From an uncultured Lachnospiraceae bacterium (GTDB lineage Bacteria > Bacillota > Clostridia > Lachnospirales > Lachnospiraceae), in the NCBI GenBank assembly GCA_910586645.1, contig CAJUIS010000035.1:1-20743 (forward strand): a stretch of 20,743 nt of DNA. The letters run 5' to 3'. The translations under genes were made by a program, and so were the position numbers. Every line of letters begins with the position of its first letter. Position 1 is the stretch's first letter. Below are positions 1-8,200 of the stretch, piece by piece. Below the pieces are notes generated by a model that saw only the letters and a program-made list of their open reading frames with translations, had not been told where the DNA came from and did not search any database.

Positions 1-220
1 CCGAAAGCGTCTCATAGTCCATTTTCCGGATGCAGTCCCAGTTCTTTCTTTCACACACAAAAGACTCTGACAAATAAATTCTGCGGATCCATTCTTTTGG
101 CGCTTCTTCCAGCATCTTTCTCCCTTCCGCCAGAAACACTCCCTGTTCTCTTCTCGCTTTTGCTTTTTTTCCCAATAAAACCAGGTTTTTGATCTGCGGA
201 TTCGATGTACTTGTAATCAT
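1..220 (-). CDS. TrmH/SpoU-family RNA 2'-O-methyltransferase, N-terminal part
   Basis: Partial gene: it starts at ATG 220 and runs off the left edge, so only 73 residues are visible. They begin MITSTSNPQIKNLVLLGKKA and continue through a 'GVFLAEGRKMLEEA' segment. This is the usual start of the substrate-binding domain of TrmH-family rRNA methyltransferases (the SNPxIK motif, then FxxEGxRxxxEA), which methylate a 2'-OH of rRNA or tRNA using S-adenosylmethionine. The catalytic SPOUT domain lies outside the window, so the exact target cannot be named. The start is set by GGGAGG at 226-231, five bases upstream. A longer frame starting at 233 is a different reading frame and is not the gene. An extended -10 promoter sits at 249-257. 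Confidence 0.8.
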   Translation of the reverse strand, partial: MITSTSNPQIKNLVLLGKKAKARREQGVFLAEGRKMLEEAPKEWIRRIYLSESFVCERKNWDCIRKMDYETLS

Positions 221-248
221 AGGTTCCTCCCATATCTTTTTTCGGCCT

Positions 249-257
249 ATTATACCA
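249..257 (-). promoter_or_regulatory. Extended -10 promoter for the TrmH-family gene
   Basis: On the minus strand the sequence reads TGG-TATAAT (TATAAT at 249-254, TG at 256-257), a perfect -10 with the TGn extension. No good -35 is found 17 bases upstream, as expected for extended -10 promoters. Predicted transcription start is near 242, about 22 bases before the ATG. Confidence 0.5.
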
Positions 258-267
258 GTAAATGGGG

Positions 268-310
268 CAAAAAGAAAGACGGAATACGAAACTTGCCGCT
301 TCGTACTCCG
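268..310 (-). terminator. Rho-independent terminator of the SASP gene
   Basis: Minus-strand arms CGGAGTACGAA and TTCGTATTCCG (300-310 and 280-290) pair over 11 positions with one G-T wobble. The loop is 9 bases, and a T-rich tract TCTTTCTTTTT follows. It lies 38 bases after the SASP stop codon. Confidence 0.8.
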
Positions 311-347
311 CCCTTCATCAATTTTTTAATCCACTACATATCCCGCC

Positions 348-563
348 TTATTTATTAGAAGAAGACATTTTCTCTTCCTGGCTGCGAATCATTTTACGAA
401 CCATTTCGCCGCCAATTGAGCCTGCCTGCGCAGAAGTCAGGTCACCGTTGTAACCCTCCTTTAAAGGAACGCCGATTTCAGAAGCCACTTCCTGTTTAAA
501 ACGGTTTAACGCCTCTTTTGCTTCCGGTACCTCAACTCTATTTGTTCTGTTTGAACTTGCCAT
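348..563 (-). CDS. Alpha/beta-type small acid-soluble spore protein (SASP)
   Basis: A 71-residue DNA-binding spore protein. Family members coat forespore DNA, protect it from UV and chemical damage, and are degraded by the GPR protease at germination. The diagnostic parts are visible: KEALNRFKQEVASEIGVPL (the VASEIG stretch carries the usual GPR cleavage region) and the C-terminal block SIGGEMVRKMI. The length fits the family. The start at 563 is supported by GGAGGTG eight bases upstream. A sigma-G-like promoter at 643-671 and a terminator at 268-310 make it a single-gene unit. Its presence is direct evidence for a spore-forming host. Confidence 0.95.
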   Translation of the reverse strand: MASSNRTNRVEVPEAKEALNRFKQEVASEIGVPLKEGYNGDLTSAQAGSIGGEMVRKMIRSQEEKMSSSNK

Positions 564-612
564 GGTAATACACCTCCATAGTTTTTTCTCCGGTCATGCC
601 GGTTTTTGTTCC

Positions 613-636
613 GGATAAACACTGTTTTGTTTATCC
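613..636 (-). other. Stem-loop at the 5' end of the SASP transcript
   Basis: A perfect 8-bp inverted repeat, GGATAAAC / GTTTATCC (613-620 and 629-636), with an 8-base loop. The predicted start from the sigma-G-like promoter is near 636, so the hairpin would form at the extreme 5' end of the message, a position that often stabilises mRNA. This role is inferred. Confidence 0.5.
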
Positions 637-642
637 TGAAAA

Positions 643-671
643 TAGTATGGATGAAAAAACTGATTTTATGT
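643..671 (-). promoter_or_regulatory. Sigma-G/F-type forespore promoter of the SASP gene
   Basis: The minus strand reads ACATA (667-671), a 17-base spacer, then CATACTA (643-649). CATACTA matches the forespore sigma-G -10 element and ACATA is close to its GHATR -35. Alpha/beta SASP genes are classic sigma-G targets, so sequence and gene identity agree. Sigma-F overlaps in specificity and cannot be excluded. Confidence 0.7.
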
Positions 672-766
672 TTGGAAAGTTCCACCATGGATTTTTTTTC
701 TAAATTATGATATGCTGAAAAATATATTATGATTATGTCCAAAATATACGGACAAAAGGAGGAAGC

Positions 767-1315
767 ATGAGTAAAACAGGAATTTTTATGGCGGACGGAT
801 GCGAAGAAATCGAAGGGCTTGCCGTTGTTGACATCCTGCGCCGGGCAGATCTTGAAATTGAAATGATTTCCGTCAGCGAAACGACTTCCGTAACGGGTTC
901 TCATGGAATCACGTTTCTTGCGGACACTGTTTTTTGCGACGTCAGCTTCGATGAATTTGACGCCGTTGTACTCCCGGGCGGAATGCCCGGAACATTAAAC
1001 CTTGGCGGACACGCAGGCGTAAATTCCGTTATTCAGGATTTTGCAAAAAAAGGGAAACTGGTTGCGGCCATCTGCGCAGCGCCGTCCGTACTTGGAGCCG
1101 CAGGCATTTTAGAAGGCAGGCGCGCTGTCTGTCATCCGGGATTTGAAGAAAAACTGACCGGGGCTTTTGTCCTGGAAGAAAACGTCGTTACGGACAAAAA
1201 TATTATTACAAGCCGCGGCATGGGCACTGCCATTGATTTCGCGCTGGCCATTGTAAAATATTTTAAAAACGAAGAAGCTGTAAATGATTTAAAGAAGAAA
1301 CTGGTATACCGTTAG
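767..1315 (+). CDS. DJ-1/PfpI family protein (ThiJ/YajL-like)
   Basis: A 182-residue single-domain protein of the DJ-1 superfamily. The family's active-site triad is in place: Glu16 in the GCEEIE motif, the nucleophilic Cys103 in AICAAPSVL at the nucleophile elbow, and His123 in CHPGFE. The LPGGMPG loop (69-75) is also typical. Relatives act as glyoxalase III or deglycase-like enzymes, chaperones or oxidative stress proteins; the sequence does not decide which. The start is supported by AAAGGAGG six bases before the ATG. The CYTH gene begins eight bases after its TAG stop, so the two are probably co-transcribed. No convincing -35/-10 pair was found in the AT-rich upstream region. Confidence 0.9.
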   Translation: MSKTGIFMADGCEEIEGLAVVDILRRADLEIEMISVSETTSVTGSHGITFLADTVFCDVSFDEFDAVVLPGGMPGTLNLGGHAGVNSVIQDFAKKGKLVAAICAAPSVLGAAGILEGRRAVCHPGFEEKLTGAFVLEENVVTDKNIITSRGMGTAIDFALAIVKYFKNEEAVNDLKKKLVYR

Positions 1316-1323
1316 GAGACTCC

Positions 1324-1782
1324 ATGGAAATTGAACGAAAATATCTGGTTCAAAGACTGCCGGAAAATTATAAAACATATCCTCATTCGGAGCTGGAACA
1401 GGGATATTTATGCACAAATCCCGTTGTTCGCATTCGAAAAGCAGACGATGCTTACACTTTAACTTACAAAGGCTCCGGCTTTATGGTGCGGGAAGAATAC
1501 AACCTTCCTCTGACAAAAGAAGCCTACTTCCATCTCCGTTCCAAAACGGACGGCCGGATGATTCATAAAATCCGCTACCGGATTCCCTTTGGAGAAAAAC
1601 ACACGATCGAACTGGACGTCTTTCTGGATGAACTGGCTCCTCTGATCCTGGCAGAAGTGGAATTTTCCACGGAAGAAGAAGCGCATCGCTTCATTCCTCC
1701 CGACTGGTTCAAAGAGGACGTCACTTTTTCGCCAAAATACCATAACAGCGCATTAAGCCAGGCAGGCCAGGCGGATTTTTAG
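1324..1782 (+). CDS. CYTH-domain protein (triphosphate tunnel metalloenzyme family)
   Basis: A 152-residue protein with the CYTH signature ExExK at its very start (MEIERKYLV, Glu2-Glu4-Lys6). Charged strands typical of the tunnel fold follow: VVRIRKADDAYTLTYKG, then HKIRYRIPFG and TIELDVF, and an acidic AEVEFSTEEEA. Family members bind two metal ions and hydrolyse tripolyphosphate or nucleotide triphosphates, and some are adenylate cyclases; short bacterial members like this one are usually inorganic triphosphatases. It follows the DJ-1 gene by eight bases. Its TAG stop lies in the loop of a 15-bp perfect hairpin shared with the convergent DUF1653 gene. Confidence 0.85.
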   Translation: MEIERKYLVQRLPENYKTYPHSELEQGYLCTNPVVRIRKADDAYTLTYKGSGFMVREEYNLPLTKEAYFHLRSKTDGRMIHKIRYRIPFGEKHTIELDVFLDELAPLILAEVEFSTEEEAHRFIPPDWFKEDVTFSPKYHNSALSQAGQADF

Positions 1783-1800
1783 CTGCGCCTGGCCTGCCTG
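1759..1800. terminator. Perfect 15-bp hairpin between convergent genes, no T-tract
   Basis: Arms 1759-1773 and 1786-1800 (CAGGCAGGCCAGGCG and its complement) with a 12-base loop holding the CYTH stop codon. The hairpin abuts the stop of the DUF1653 gene at 1801. Neither strand carries a run of T after the stem, so it is not a classic intrinsic terminator. It may act as a bidirectional mRNA end or 3' stabiliser. Confidence 0.55.
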
Positions 1801-2313
1801 TCACCTTGGCCGGAACCTTGTCGTTTCAAATTTCTGCATCGTGCGGACACTGCTTAAAAGCTGCTGATAGCGTGTTTCCACATTGCCCTCCGGTATAACA
1901 AGATCCAGCGTCACCGCAAAATCATCAATCAGCCTGTCTGTCACCGAACTCCCGACTGACTTAATGATCTGATATTTCTGTTCCAGCGTATCTGCATCTA
2001 AAAACTCAAGCAGCGCAGGATTTGCCTGTCCTTCTTCTGCGGATTTCTCTTTTTTCCATATATTCTCAGAAAAAGACTCACTTTCTTCCTGCGCCTCTTT
2101 TTCTGTTTCGCCCGGTTTGTCCGGATGCTTTTTATGCGCTTCTTCCAGAAACATTCCAAGCGGTCTGACAAAACATGCAAACGCTTCGCAAAGAGACTGA
2201 TAAACCACCATTTTCTCCCCTGTCTCTGTGTGAGCCGCCACACAGACAATCTGATATGGCTTCCCATTCTTGTCCATATATTTCTCTCCCGGCCCCGGAA
2301 TATGTCTCTCCAT
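1801..2313 (-). CDS. DUF1653 domain protein with C-terminal extension
   Basis: A 170-residue protein of unknown function. Residues about 3-50 match the DUF1653 pattern: PGPGEKYMDKNGKPYQIVCV, then HTETGEKMVVYQSL and FVRPLGMFLEE. In other bacteria this forms a small stand-alone domain of about 70 residues. Here it is followed by a Glu/Lys-rich linker (about 60-95) and a helical C-terminal region of about 70 residues that I do not recognise. The start at 2313 is preferred because AAAGGAAG sits ten bases upstream; the frame stays open to 2427, but those extra residues are translated AT-rich promoter DNA. Likely cytoplasmic, since no signal or membrane segment remains with this start. Confidence 0.7.
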   Translation of the reverse strand: MERHIPGPGEKYMDKNGKPYQIVCVAAHTETGEKMVVYQSLCEAFACFVRPLGMFLEEAHKKHPDKPGETEKEAQEESESFSENIWKKEKSAEEGQANPALLEFLDADTLEQKYQIIKSVGSSVTDRLIDDFAVTLDLVIPEGNVETRYQQLLSSVRTMQKFETTRFRPR

Positions 2314-2330
2314 ATTTGTCACTTCCTTTA

Positions 2331-2357
2331 TTAAAATAAAATTATATTTTATTTTAA
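2331..2357. repeat. AT-only perfect palindrome in the DUF1653 / ktrB intergenic region
   Basis: Twelve-base arms TTAAAATAAAAT (2331-2342) and its exact complement (2346-2357) around a 3-base centre TAT. It lies 17-44 bases upstream of the DUF1653 start codon, where that gene's promoter should be. It could be an operator or simply AT-rich promoter sequence. Confidence 0.5.
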
Positions 2358-2377
2358 CACAATTTAAGAAAAAAATA

Positions 2378-2406
2378 TAGACATAAAACCATAAGAATCT
2401 TATAAT
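2378..2406 (+). promoter_or_regulatory. ktrB: Sigma-A promoter of the ktrB-ktrA-nudix operon
   Basis: TAGACA (2378-2383), a 17-base spacer, then a perfect TATAAT (2401-2406). The predicted start near 2413 gives a leader of about 70 bases, too short for a c-di-AMP riboswitch, and no such structure is seen. Confidence 0.7.
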
Positions 2407-2482
2407 AACTTTACCCTCAGTGGACATGAGGATACTGTTTCATTATAATAAATTTTTTTGAAAGAAGGGCAGTAAAACAGCT

Positions 2483-3826
2483 ATGTTTTCAAAAATTACC
2501 AAACGCTTTTCCGGTATGCAGCTTATTGCAGGCGGTTTTTTTATCATTATAGTATTAGGCACGTTTCTCCTAATGCTTCCCTGTTCTGCAAAATCCGGAG
2601 AAATCACCCCATTTTCGACTGCGTTATTCACATCGGCCAGCGCAACCTGCGTAACGGGCCTTGTGGTTGCAGACACATTCTCCCATTGGACGTTTTTTGG
2701 ACAGTCCGTGATCCTGCTTTTAATCCAAATCGGCGGTCTTGGCTTTATTACAATCGGAGTTACGGTTTCCATTCTGTTACGCCGTAAAATCGGTTTAAAA
2801 GAGCGCGGCCTGATCCGGGAAAGTTTTAATATTATCGAACTTCGCGGAATGGTGCGCCTGACCAAACGGGTAACCTGCGGCACGCTGCTGTTTGAACTGA
2901 TTGGAGCCATAATCCTTTCCCTTTGCTTTATTCCCAAAATGGGCTTTTTCCAGGGTTCTTATTATGGCATTTTTCATTCCGTTTCCGCTTTCTGCAACGC
3001 AGGTTTTGATTTAATGGGACGCTATTCTCCATTTTCTTCCCTGACAGCGTATTCTGAGCATCCTGTCGTAATGCTTACAATTATGCTTTTAATTGTCATT
3101 GGCGGAATCGGCTTTATTGTCTGGAATGATTTATATGAACATCGTTTTTCATTCCGCAAATACACGCTTCATACAAAAATCGTCATTGTCTCTACACTGG
3201 CGCTTATTTTCGGAGGCGCGCTTATTTTTTATATAATAGAAGGAAACCGCCTGTTTTCCGGCATGAGCGTAACCGGAAAAATTTTAAATTCCCTGTTTTG
3301 TTCTGTCACGCCAAGAACAGCGGGATTCAATACCGTGGACGTCGGAGCCATGACAGACGGCGGAAAGCTGTTTACCGTTATCCTTATGTTTATCGGAGGC
3401 GCTCCCGGTTCTACGGCAGGCGGCGTCAAAGTAACCACTGTCATCGTTCTTCTCATATACATGAAAGCGACTTTAACCCGCACCGTAGGCTACAATATAT
3501 TCGGCAGGCGTCTGGAAGATGAAGCGCTGCATAAAGCCGCCGCCGTTTTCTGCACAAATCTTACCCTTGCGATGACGGCTGCCGTCCTAATCTGCGGCCT
3601 TCAAAATTTTAACGGCACGGATTCTCTTTTAGAATGCTTCTCCGCCATCAGCACGGTCGGAATGACAGCAGGCATTACGACCAAGTTAGGCACGGCTTCC
3701 CGTTTCATCATTATTCTGTTAATGTATCTGGGACGTGTGGGCAGTCTCTCTTTTGCAATGTCTTTTACAGACAAGAAAAAAATCACTCATGTTATGCAGC
3801 CTGCGGAAAAAATAAATATCGGATAA
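2483..3826 (+). CDS. ktrB: KtrB-type potassium transporter membrane subunit (TrkH/Ktr family)
   Basis: A 447-residue channel-like K+ uptake protein, the membrane partner of the RCK protein encoded next. The four pore-loop repeats of the superfamily are visible, each with its filter glycine: CVTGL (about residue 57), CNAGF (about 171), TAGFN (about 283) and STVGMTAG (about 393). The glycine-rich GGAPGSTAGGVKVTT segment matches the membrane-helix gating loop of KtrB. The length equals KtrB and is shorter than TrkH, and the neighbour is a one-domain KtrA, so a Na+-stimulated Ktr system is the best reading. The ribosome binding site AGAAGGG is weak and about 13 bases from the ATG. Confidence 0.92.
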   Translation: MFSKITKRFSGMQLIAGGFFIIIVLGTFLLMLPCSAKSGEITPFSTALFTSASATCVTGLVVADTFSHWTFFGQSVILLLIQIGGLGFITIGVTVSILLRRKIGLKERGLIRESFNIIELRGMVRLTKRVTCGTLLFELIGAIILSLCFIPKMGFFQGSYYGIFHSVSAFCNAGFDLMGRYSPFSSLTAYSEHPVVMLTIMLLIVIGGIGFIVWNDLYEHRFSFRKYTLHTKIVIVSTLALIFGGALIFYIIEGNRLFSGMSVTGKILNSLFCSVTPRTAGFNTVDVGAMTDGGKLFTVILMFIGGAPGSTAGGVKVTTVIVLLIYMKATLTRTVGYNIFGRRLEDEALHKAAAVFCTNLTLAMTAAVLICGLQNFNGTDSLLECFSAISTVGMTAGITTKLGTASRFIIILLMYLGRVGSLSFAMSFTDKKKITHVMQPAEKINIG

Positions 3827-3848
3827 TCTTTCAGGAGGAACGAAACAT

Positions 3849-4499
3849 ATGAAATCTATTTTAATTATCGGTATGGGACGCTTCGGCTCTCATCTTTGTA
3901 TGAATTTATCCAAATTGGGAAATGAAATTATGATCGTAGACGAATGCGAAGAGAAGCTGGAAGATCTGCTCCCCTATGTGACAAGCGCCAAAATCGGCAA
4001 CTGCACCAACGTCAAGGTTTTAGAAAGCCTTGGCATTTCCAATTTTGATCTCTGCATCGTATGCATCGGCAGCAACTTCCAGAGCAGCCTTGAAATTACA
4101 AGCCTTTTAAAGGAACTGGGCGCCAAACGCGTCGTCAGCAAAGCAAACCGGGACATTCACGCCAAGTTTTTGCTTCGAAACGGAGCCGACAAAGTGATTT
4201 TCCCTGACCGCGATATCGCCGAACGGGTTGCCGTCAGCCTGAGCGCAGACGAAATATTTGATTACATTAACCTTACCGACGGGTATTCCATCTATGAAAT
4301 CGCCCCTCTGACAGAATGGATTGGAAAAAGCATTTTAGAGCTTGATTTCCGCGCCAAATACCATATGAGCATTATCGGAATAAAATACGGCAGCCATACG
4401 CAGATTCTTCCTTCCAGAGATTACCGTTTTCAGGAAGATGAGCATTTGATTGTAATCTGTCACGAAAAAGAAATCGAACAAATCATACACCGCAGATAA
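3849..4499 (+). CDS. ktrA: KtrA-type RCK regulatory subunit of potassium uptake
   Basis: A 216-residue cytoplasmic protein that gates the KtrB channel as an octameric ring. The N-terminal RCK_N Rossmann fold starts ILIIGMGRFGSHL (GxGxxG, Gly8/Gly10/Gly13), binds ATP/ADP or NAD(H), and has an acidic strand end at IVDECEE. The C-terminal RCK_C domain (about 135-216) is the part that binds c-di-AMP in Firmicutes. The start follows CAGGAGGAAC, and the gene lies 22 bases behind ktrB. Length and single-repeat structure fit KtrA rather than the double-length TrkA. Confidence 0.92.
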   Translation: MKSILIIGMGRFGSHLCMNLSKLGNEIMIVDECEEKLEDLLPYVTSAKIGNCTNVKVLESLGISNFDLCIVCIGSNFQSSLEITSLLKELGAKRVVSKANRDIHAKFLLRNGADKVIFPDRDIAERVAVSLSADEIFDYINLTDGYSIYEIAPLTEWIGKSILELDFRAKYHMSIIGIKYGSHTQILPSRDYRFQEDEHLIVICHEKEIEQIIHRR

Positions 4500-4521
4500 A
4501 ATAACAAAGGAGATTTTTCCC

Positions 4522-4992
4522 ATGAAGCTTTCCACCCTCTGCTATATTGAAAAAGACGGCTGTTATCTTATGATGCACCGCACAAAAAAAGAAAATGACG
4601 TCAACCATGACAAATGGATCGGCGTCGGAGGCAAATTTGAGCCGGATGAAATGCCGGAAGAATGCCTGCTCCGGGAAGTGGAAGAAGAAACGGGGCTTCG
4701 TCTGTTACAATACCGCTGCCGCGGAATCCTGACATTTATCGCGGAAGGATGGGAAAGCGAATATATCCATCTTTACACGGCAACGGAATTTGAAGGAGAA
4801 CTTACGGAGTGCAGCGAAGGCGTACTGGAATGGGTTTCAAAAGAAGCCATCGAAACGCTTCCCATTTGGGAAGGAGATAAAATTTTTCTCCGCCTGCTTG
4901 AAAAAGAAGACCGCTTCTTTTCCCTGAAATTAAAATACCAGAAAGATACGCTTGTGGAATCAAAACTGATTCTGCCTGAAATTCATACTTGA
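4522..4992 (+). CDS. NUDIX hydrolase (MutT/8-oxo-dGTPase-like)
   Basis: A 156-residue protein with a complete Nudix box, GX5EX7REUXEEXGU, from Gly37 to Leu59 (GKFEPDE...REVEEETGL). The catalytic and metal-binding glutamates are Glu52, Glu55 and Glu56. The MMHRTKKENDVNHDKWIGVGGK segment before the box and the ILTFIAEGW strand after it resemble clostridial 8-oxo-dGTP diphosphatases, but substrates vary widely in this family. A strong AAAGGAG lies 10 bases before the ATG. The gene starts 22 bases after ktrA and is probably the third gene of that operon. Its TGA stop lies inside the -35 box of the tRNA-Leu promoter. Confidence 0.88.
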   Translation: MKLSTLCYIEKDGCYLMMHRTKKENDVNHDKWIGVGGKFEPDEMPEECLLREVEEETGLRLLQYRCRGILTFIAEGWESEYIHLYTATEFEGELTECSEGVLEWVSKEAIETLPIWEGDKIFLRLLEKEDRFFSLKLKYQKDTLVESKLILPEIHT

Positions 4993-5017
4993 CAGCTATC
5001 TGGAAAATGTTTATGAT
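4989..5017 (+). promoter_or_regulatory. Sigma-A promoter of tRNA-Leu(UAG)
   Basis: TTGACA (4989-4994), a 17-base spacer, TATGAT (5012-5017): near-perfect consensus. The TGA stop of the NUDIX gene (4990-4992) is part of the -35. Predicted transcription start is about 5024, six bases before the mature tRNA. Confidence 0.85.
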
Positions 5018-5029
5018 AGTAACGGTTTT

Positions 5030-5114
5030 GCGGAAATGACGGAATTGGCAGACGTGCAGGATTTAGGTTCCTGTGCCGAAAGGCGTGAGGGTTCGAGTCC
5101 CTTTTTCCGCACCA
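5030..5114 (+). tRNA. tRNA-Leu (anticodon UAG), CCA encoded
   Basis: The acceptor stem GCGGAAA pairs with TTTCCGC, followed by discriminator A and an encoded CCA (5112-5114). The anticodon stem CAGGA/TCCTG closes the 7-base loop TTTAGGT, giving anticodon UAG, which reads CUA leucine codons and possibly others by wobble. The long variable arm (TGCCGAAAGGCGT) and the T arm GAGGGTTCGAGTCCCT confirm a class II leucine tRNA. It has its own promoter. Confidence 0.95.
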
Positions 5115-5173
5115 GAAGATCTTTACTCCAACCCTGGCCGGAAAAGAGCATAACGGTTGAGTATTCAAAATAA

Positions 5174-5210
5174 AAACAGGGTTCTGTCATTTCCTGACAG
5201 AACCCTGTTT
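5174..5210. terminator. Bidirectional terminator between tRNA-Leu and the GH110 gene
   Basis: A perfect 16-bp stem (5174-5189 with 5195-5210) and a 5-base loop TTTCC. On the minus strand it is followed by TTTTTATTTT, a good termination tract for the large gene ending at 5255. On the plus strand the tract is short (GTTTCATT), so it is weaker for the tRNA transcript. Confidence 0.85.
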
Positions 5211-5254
5211 CATTGTCTAAAACCCATCTGCTTTCGAAAAACATTCAAAAACAA

Positions 5255-8200
5255 CTATCTTGCTGCGCGTACCCGGTTCTTCCATTTTTTCAGATTCTTT
5301 TTCGAAATTTTCTTTGGATACGAAATCTTACATTTTGAAGAAATCCCCTTCAAAGCCTTTTTGCCAATAGAAGGAACCGTTTTTCCCTGGAACTTAATGC
5401 TTTTCAATTTTAAACATTTGAAAAATGCCGACTTCCCAATGCTCTTTACGTTCGCTCCTATCACTGCTGTTTTTAACCTCTTGCTTTTTTCAAATGCTTT
5501 TTGATTAATTGCAGTCACTTTGAACCGAAATCCGTCTTTTTCCACAAATGCAGGAATTGTAATCTTCGTCCTCTTCTTATCCAAAAGTTTTACAGCCGCA
5601 GCCGTTTTGTTCTTCGCGTCTGATTTTGTAACTTTGTACTTCACGCCATTCTTTACTATCTCAGTCCCTACTGCCGGCGCTGATTTGTCTCCCTCAGAAG
5701 GCGCTGGATTCTGTGATCCCGAAGGCCCCTGTGAACCTCCCGGGTTTTGCGTTGAATCCGGAGGCGTTACCGGATCCGGATCCTGAGGCGTTACCGGATC
5801 TGGATCCTGAGGCGTTACCGGATCCGGAAGCTTCTTTGGCTTTACTTCGATTTCCGCTGTCTCTGTCTTTGCTCCCGGCATCCCTTTTTCATCCACCGGA
5901 TATATATGGCAAATTACTTTTCCCGGATAAGAAAATGTTATTTCCGGTTTTTCCGTAACTTCGTTTGCTCCATTTTCATAAGTAAAGCAGTACAGAGTCT
6001 CTCCTTCTCTGTCACCGTCTGCATCTTCAAACGTATAGCTTACAGATGCAGTATCGCCCGTAACATAGTTTTCCCTATCCCATTGAGCCATAGATGCCGT
6101 CGGCGCCTGATTGACGCTTCCCAAAAATGAAACTGCCGGTTCACTGCAAAGCTCCTCATAAGAAATATCCCCTGAGCCTGCCCGAAATTCGGAAAAATTC
6201 ACCGTCTTTCCTCTGTCATTGCTTTCCCAGGCCGTAAATCCGATTTTATAATCCGTTCCCAGCATGGAAGCGTCCAGGTCTGCCTGATGCTGCCATTCTC
6301 CGCCCTCTTCTTTAAAATCCACGGAAACGGAGCTGCCATTTTTATAAAAGCCAAGATATGCTGTTGAAATATTATTATGTTCCGCATTTCCTCCTCTCTC
6401 TTCTGCAGATCCATTGGACTCTGATACGGTTGCGATTCCATCATAATGCGACTTCTTCCCACAGGAAATATAATTGTCGTCATCTTTGTACAAAAAGAAC
6501 GAAGCCGTGTCCCATTGCCCGCTTTCTCTGGCCGGAAGATTCTCTATCTTGATTACGGTTTTTATATTGTCTTTGCTTATTTCATCCGGAATCTGATACA
6601 AGAACAGATTTTTTACCGTATTATTGTTATTATACAGATCTCCTGACTGCATATCGACAGTAACCGTTCTGTCTGTCAGATTATAGTTTTCTTTGTCTTC
6701 CCGTTTTATGGAAAACGCAGCATTCCGTTCATTTGCGTCTGGTATGCTGATGATTACGGCTTTGCGGTCTGTGCTAAGTCCTGCATCTGCCTTTACCCAA
6801 ACAATTCCGCTCTTTCGCGCCGTAAGACGTCCGTTTTGATCGATTTCGGCAGCGTCTGTGCTCCCTCCGGTCAGAAAATCTTCCACTGACCACCGGATAT
6901 TTTTCCCAGATGCAGTTTCCGCTGAAAAAGAATATGTTTCACCGGATTCTGTCAGCATGATATCTTCGTTGTTTTCTATTTTAACCATATCTTCGGGATC
7001 GATTGTATCTTTTACCGTCATTTCTACCGCATCGGATAAAATCTCTTCTCCATTCCAGTCATAACAAGCGCGCACCAAAGCAGATCCTGCTTTTTTTGCT
7101 GACATTTTACCATACTGATCCACAGACAGCACATCCGGGTTGCTGCTGATATACCGGATTCCTTCCACCGGAGCGGATGCCGGCTGATTCCTGTCTTCCG
7201 CTGTTTTTATCTTCTCGTCCAGATTCGTCAGATTCTGTTCCGACATACCGCTTAACACGGCATAGCGCTTTAAGCCGTCGTCATACGTATTGCCTTCTAA
7301 CCTGACATTTTTGCATTTCGTAAATTCATACACATTATCTGTAACTTTCGTATGCACGTCTCCTTCCGCCGTCGTGTCTAACGTCAGACTATCACCCGCC
7401 AGAAGCTCTGTTTTTTCCGCTGTAATTCCCAGTGAAATGTCAGGATTCATACGCAGAATCGTATTGTTCCGGATCGTAAGGTTTTCCACGCTCTCCGCTT
7501 TTACGACTGTATCCGTGTCCATATAAAACAGATTCTCTTCAATTGTAATGTTTTTATGAATCGGATTATCCTCAGAAGGAAGCCCTCCTCCTTTTGTCAC
7601 GGGATGCACATAAATCGCCGGTGCATACTCCCAGGATGTCCTTCCGATTGTTTTAATATAGAATGTATTGTTCCGGATTGTCATATCCCGTATCGGCCCG
7701 GACTCATACCATTCATCGGAATCATTGGACAGATAAATCGTCGCCATCGTCATTCCGCGGAACAAATTATCCTCAATCAAAACCGGGTTTCTCGTTGTAC
7801 ACAAAATCCCTCTGGTCGGAACATTCTGGAATGTACAGCCCCGAACGGTGACATTTGGCGCATATGTTACGTTTTCCGCCACATATTTAGGCTGGTTTCC
7901 AATTTGAGCCGTCAGATCAGAAGGCAGCGTCTCTTCGAAACGCACTTCCATTGTCCTTAAATCATTTCCCTGTTCGCCAGGGTTTGAAATCACTTCATCC
8001 ACAGTATAAAGCGTTTCATTATCCGTAGATTCCAAAGTGTCCCTTGTAAAAAATGCAACCTGATCTCCCTTATGATACTGAGGGAATCCTCCCTGCTGCG
8101 CATGAATATATTTCAGTATCAGCGTATGATCGTCTTTGCGCCGTTCCACTCTTGTAAACGTACCGTGCAGGTTGATTGGATCGTCATGGGTATCGGAAAA

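Noticed and set aside
2314..2427. N-terminal extension of the DUF1653 frame
   Set aside because: It is translated AT-rich promoter DNA, includes the 27-bp palindrome and ktrB promoter, and has no ribosome binding site. ATG 2313 has one.
2407..2482. c-di-AMP riboswitch before ktrB
   Set aside because: The leader is only about 70 bases, too short for that structure, and no matching helices were seen.
2443..2977. Minus-strand frames opposite ktrB (164 and 60 residues)
   Set aside because: Antisense shadows of a gene with clear pore motifs; no start signals.
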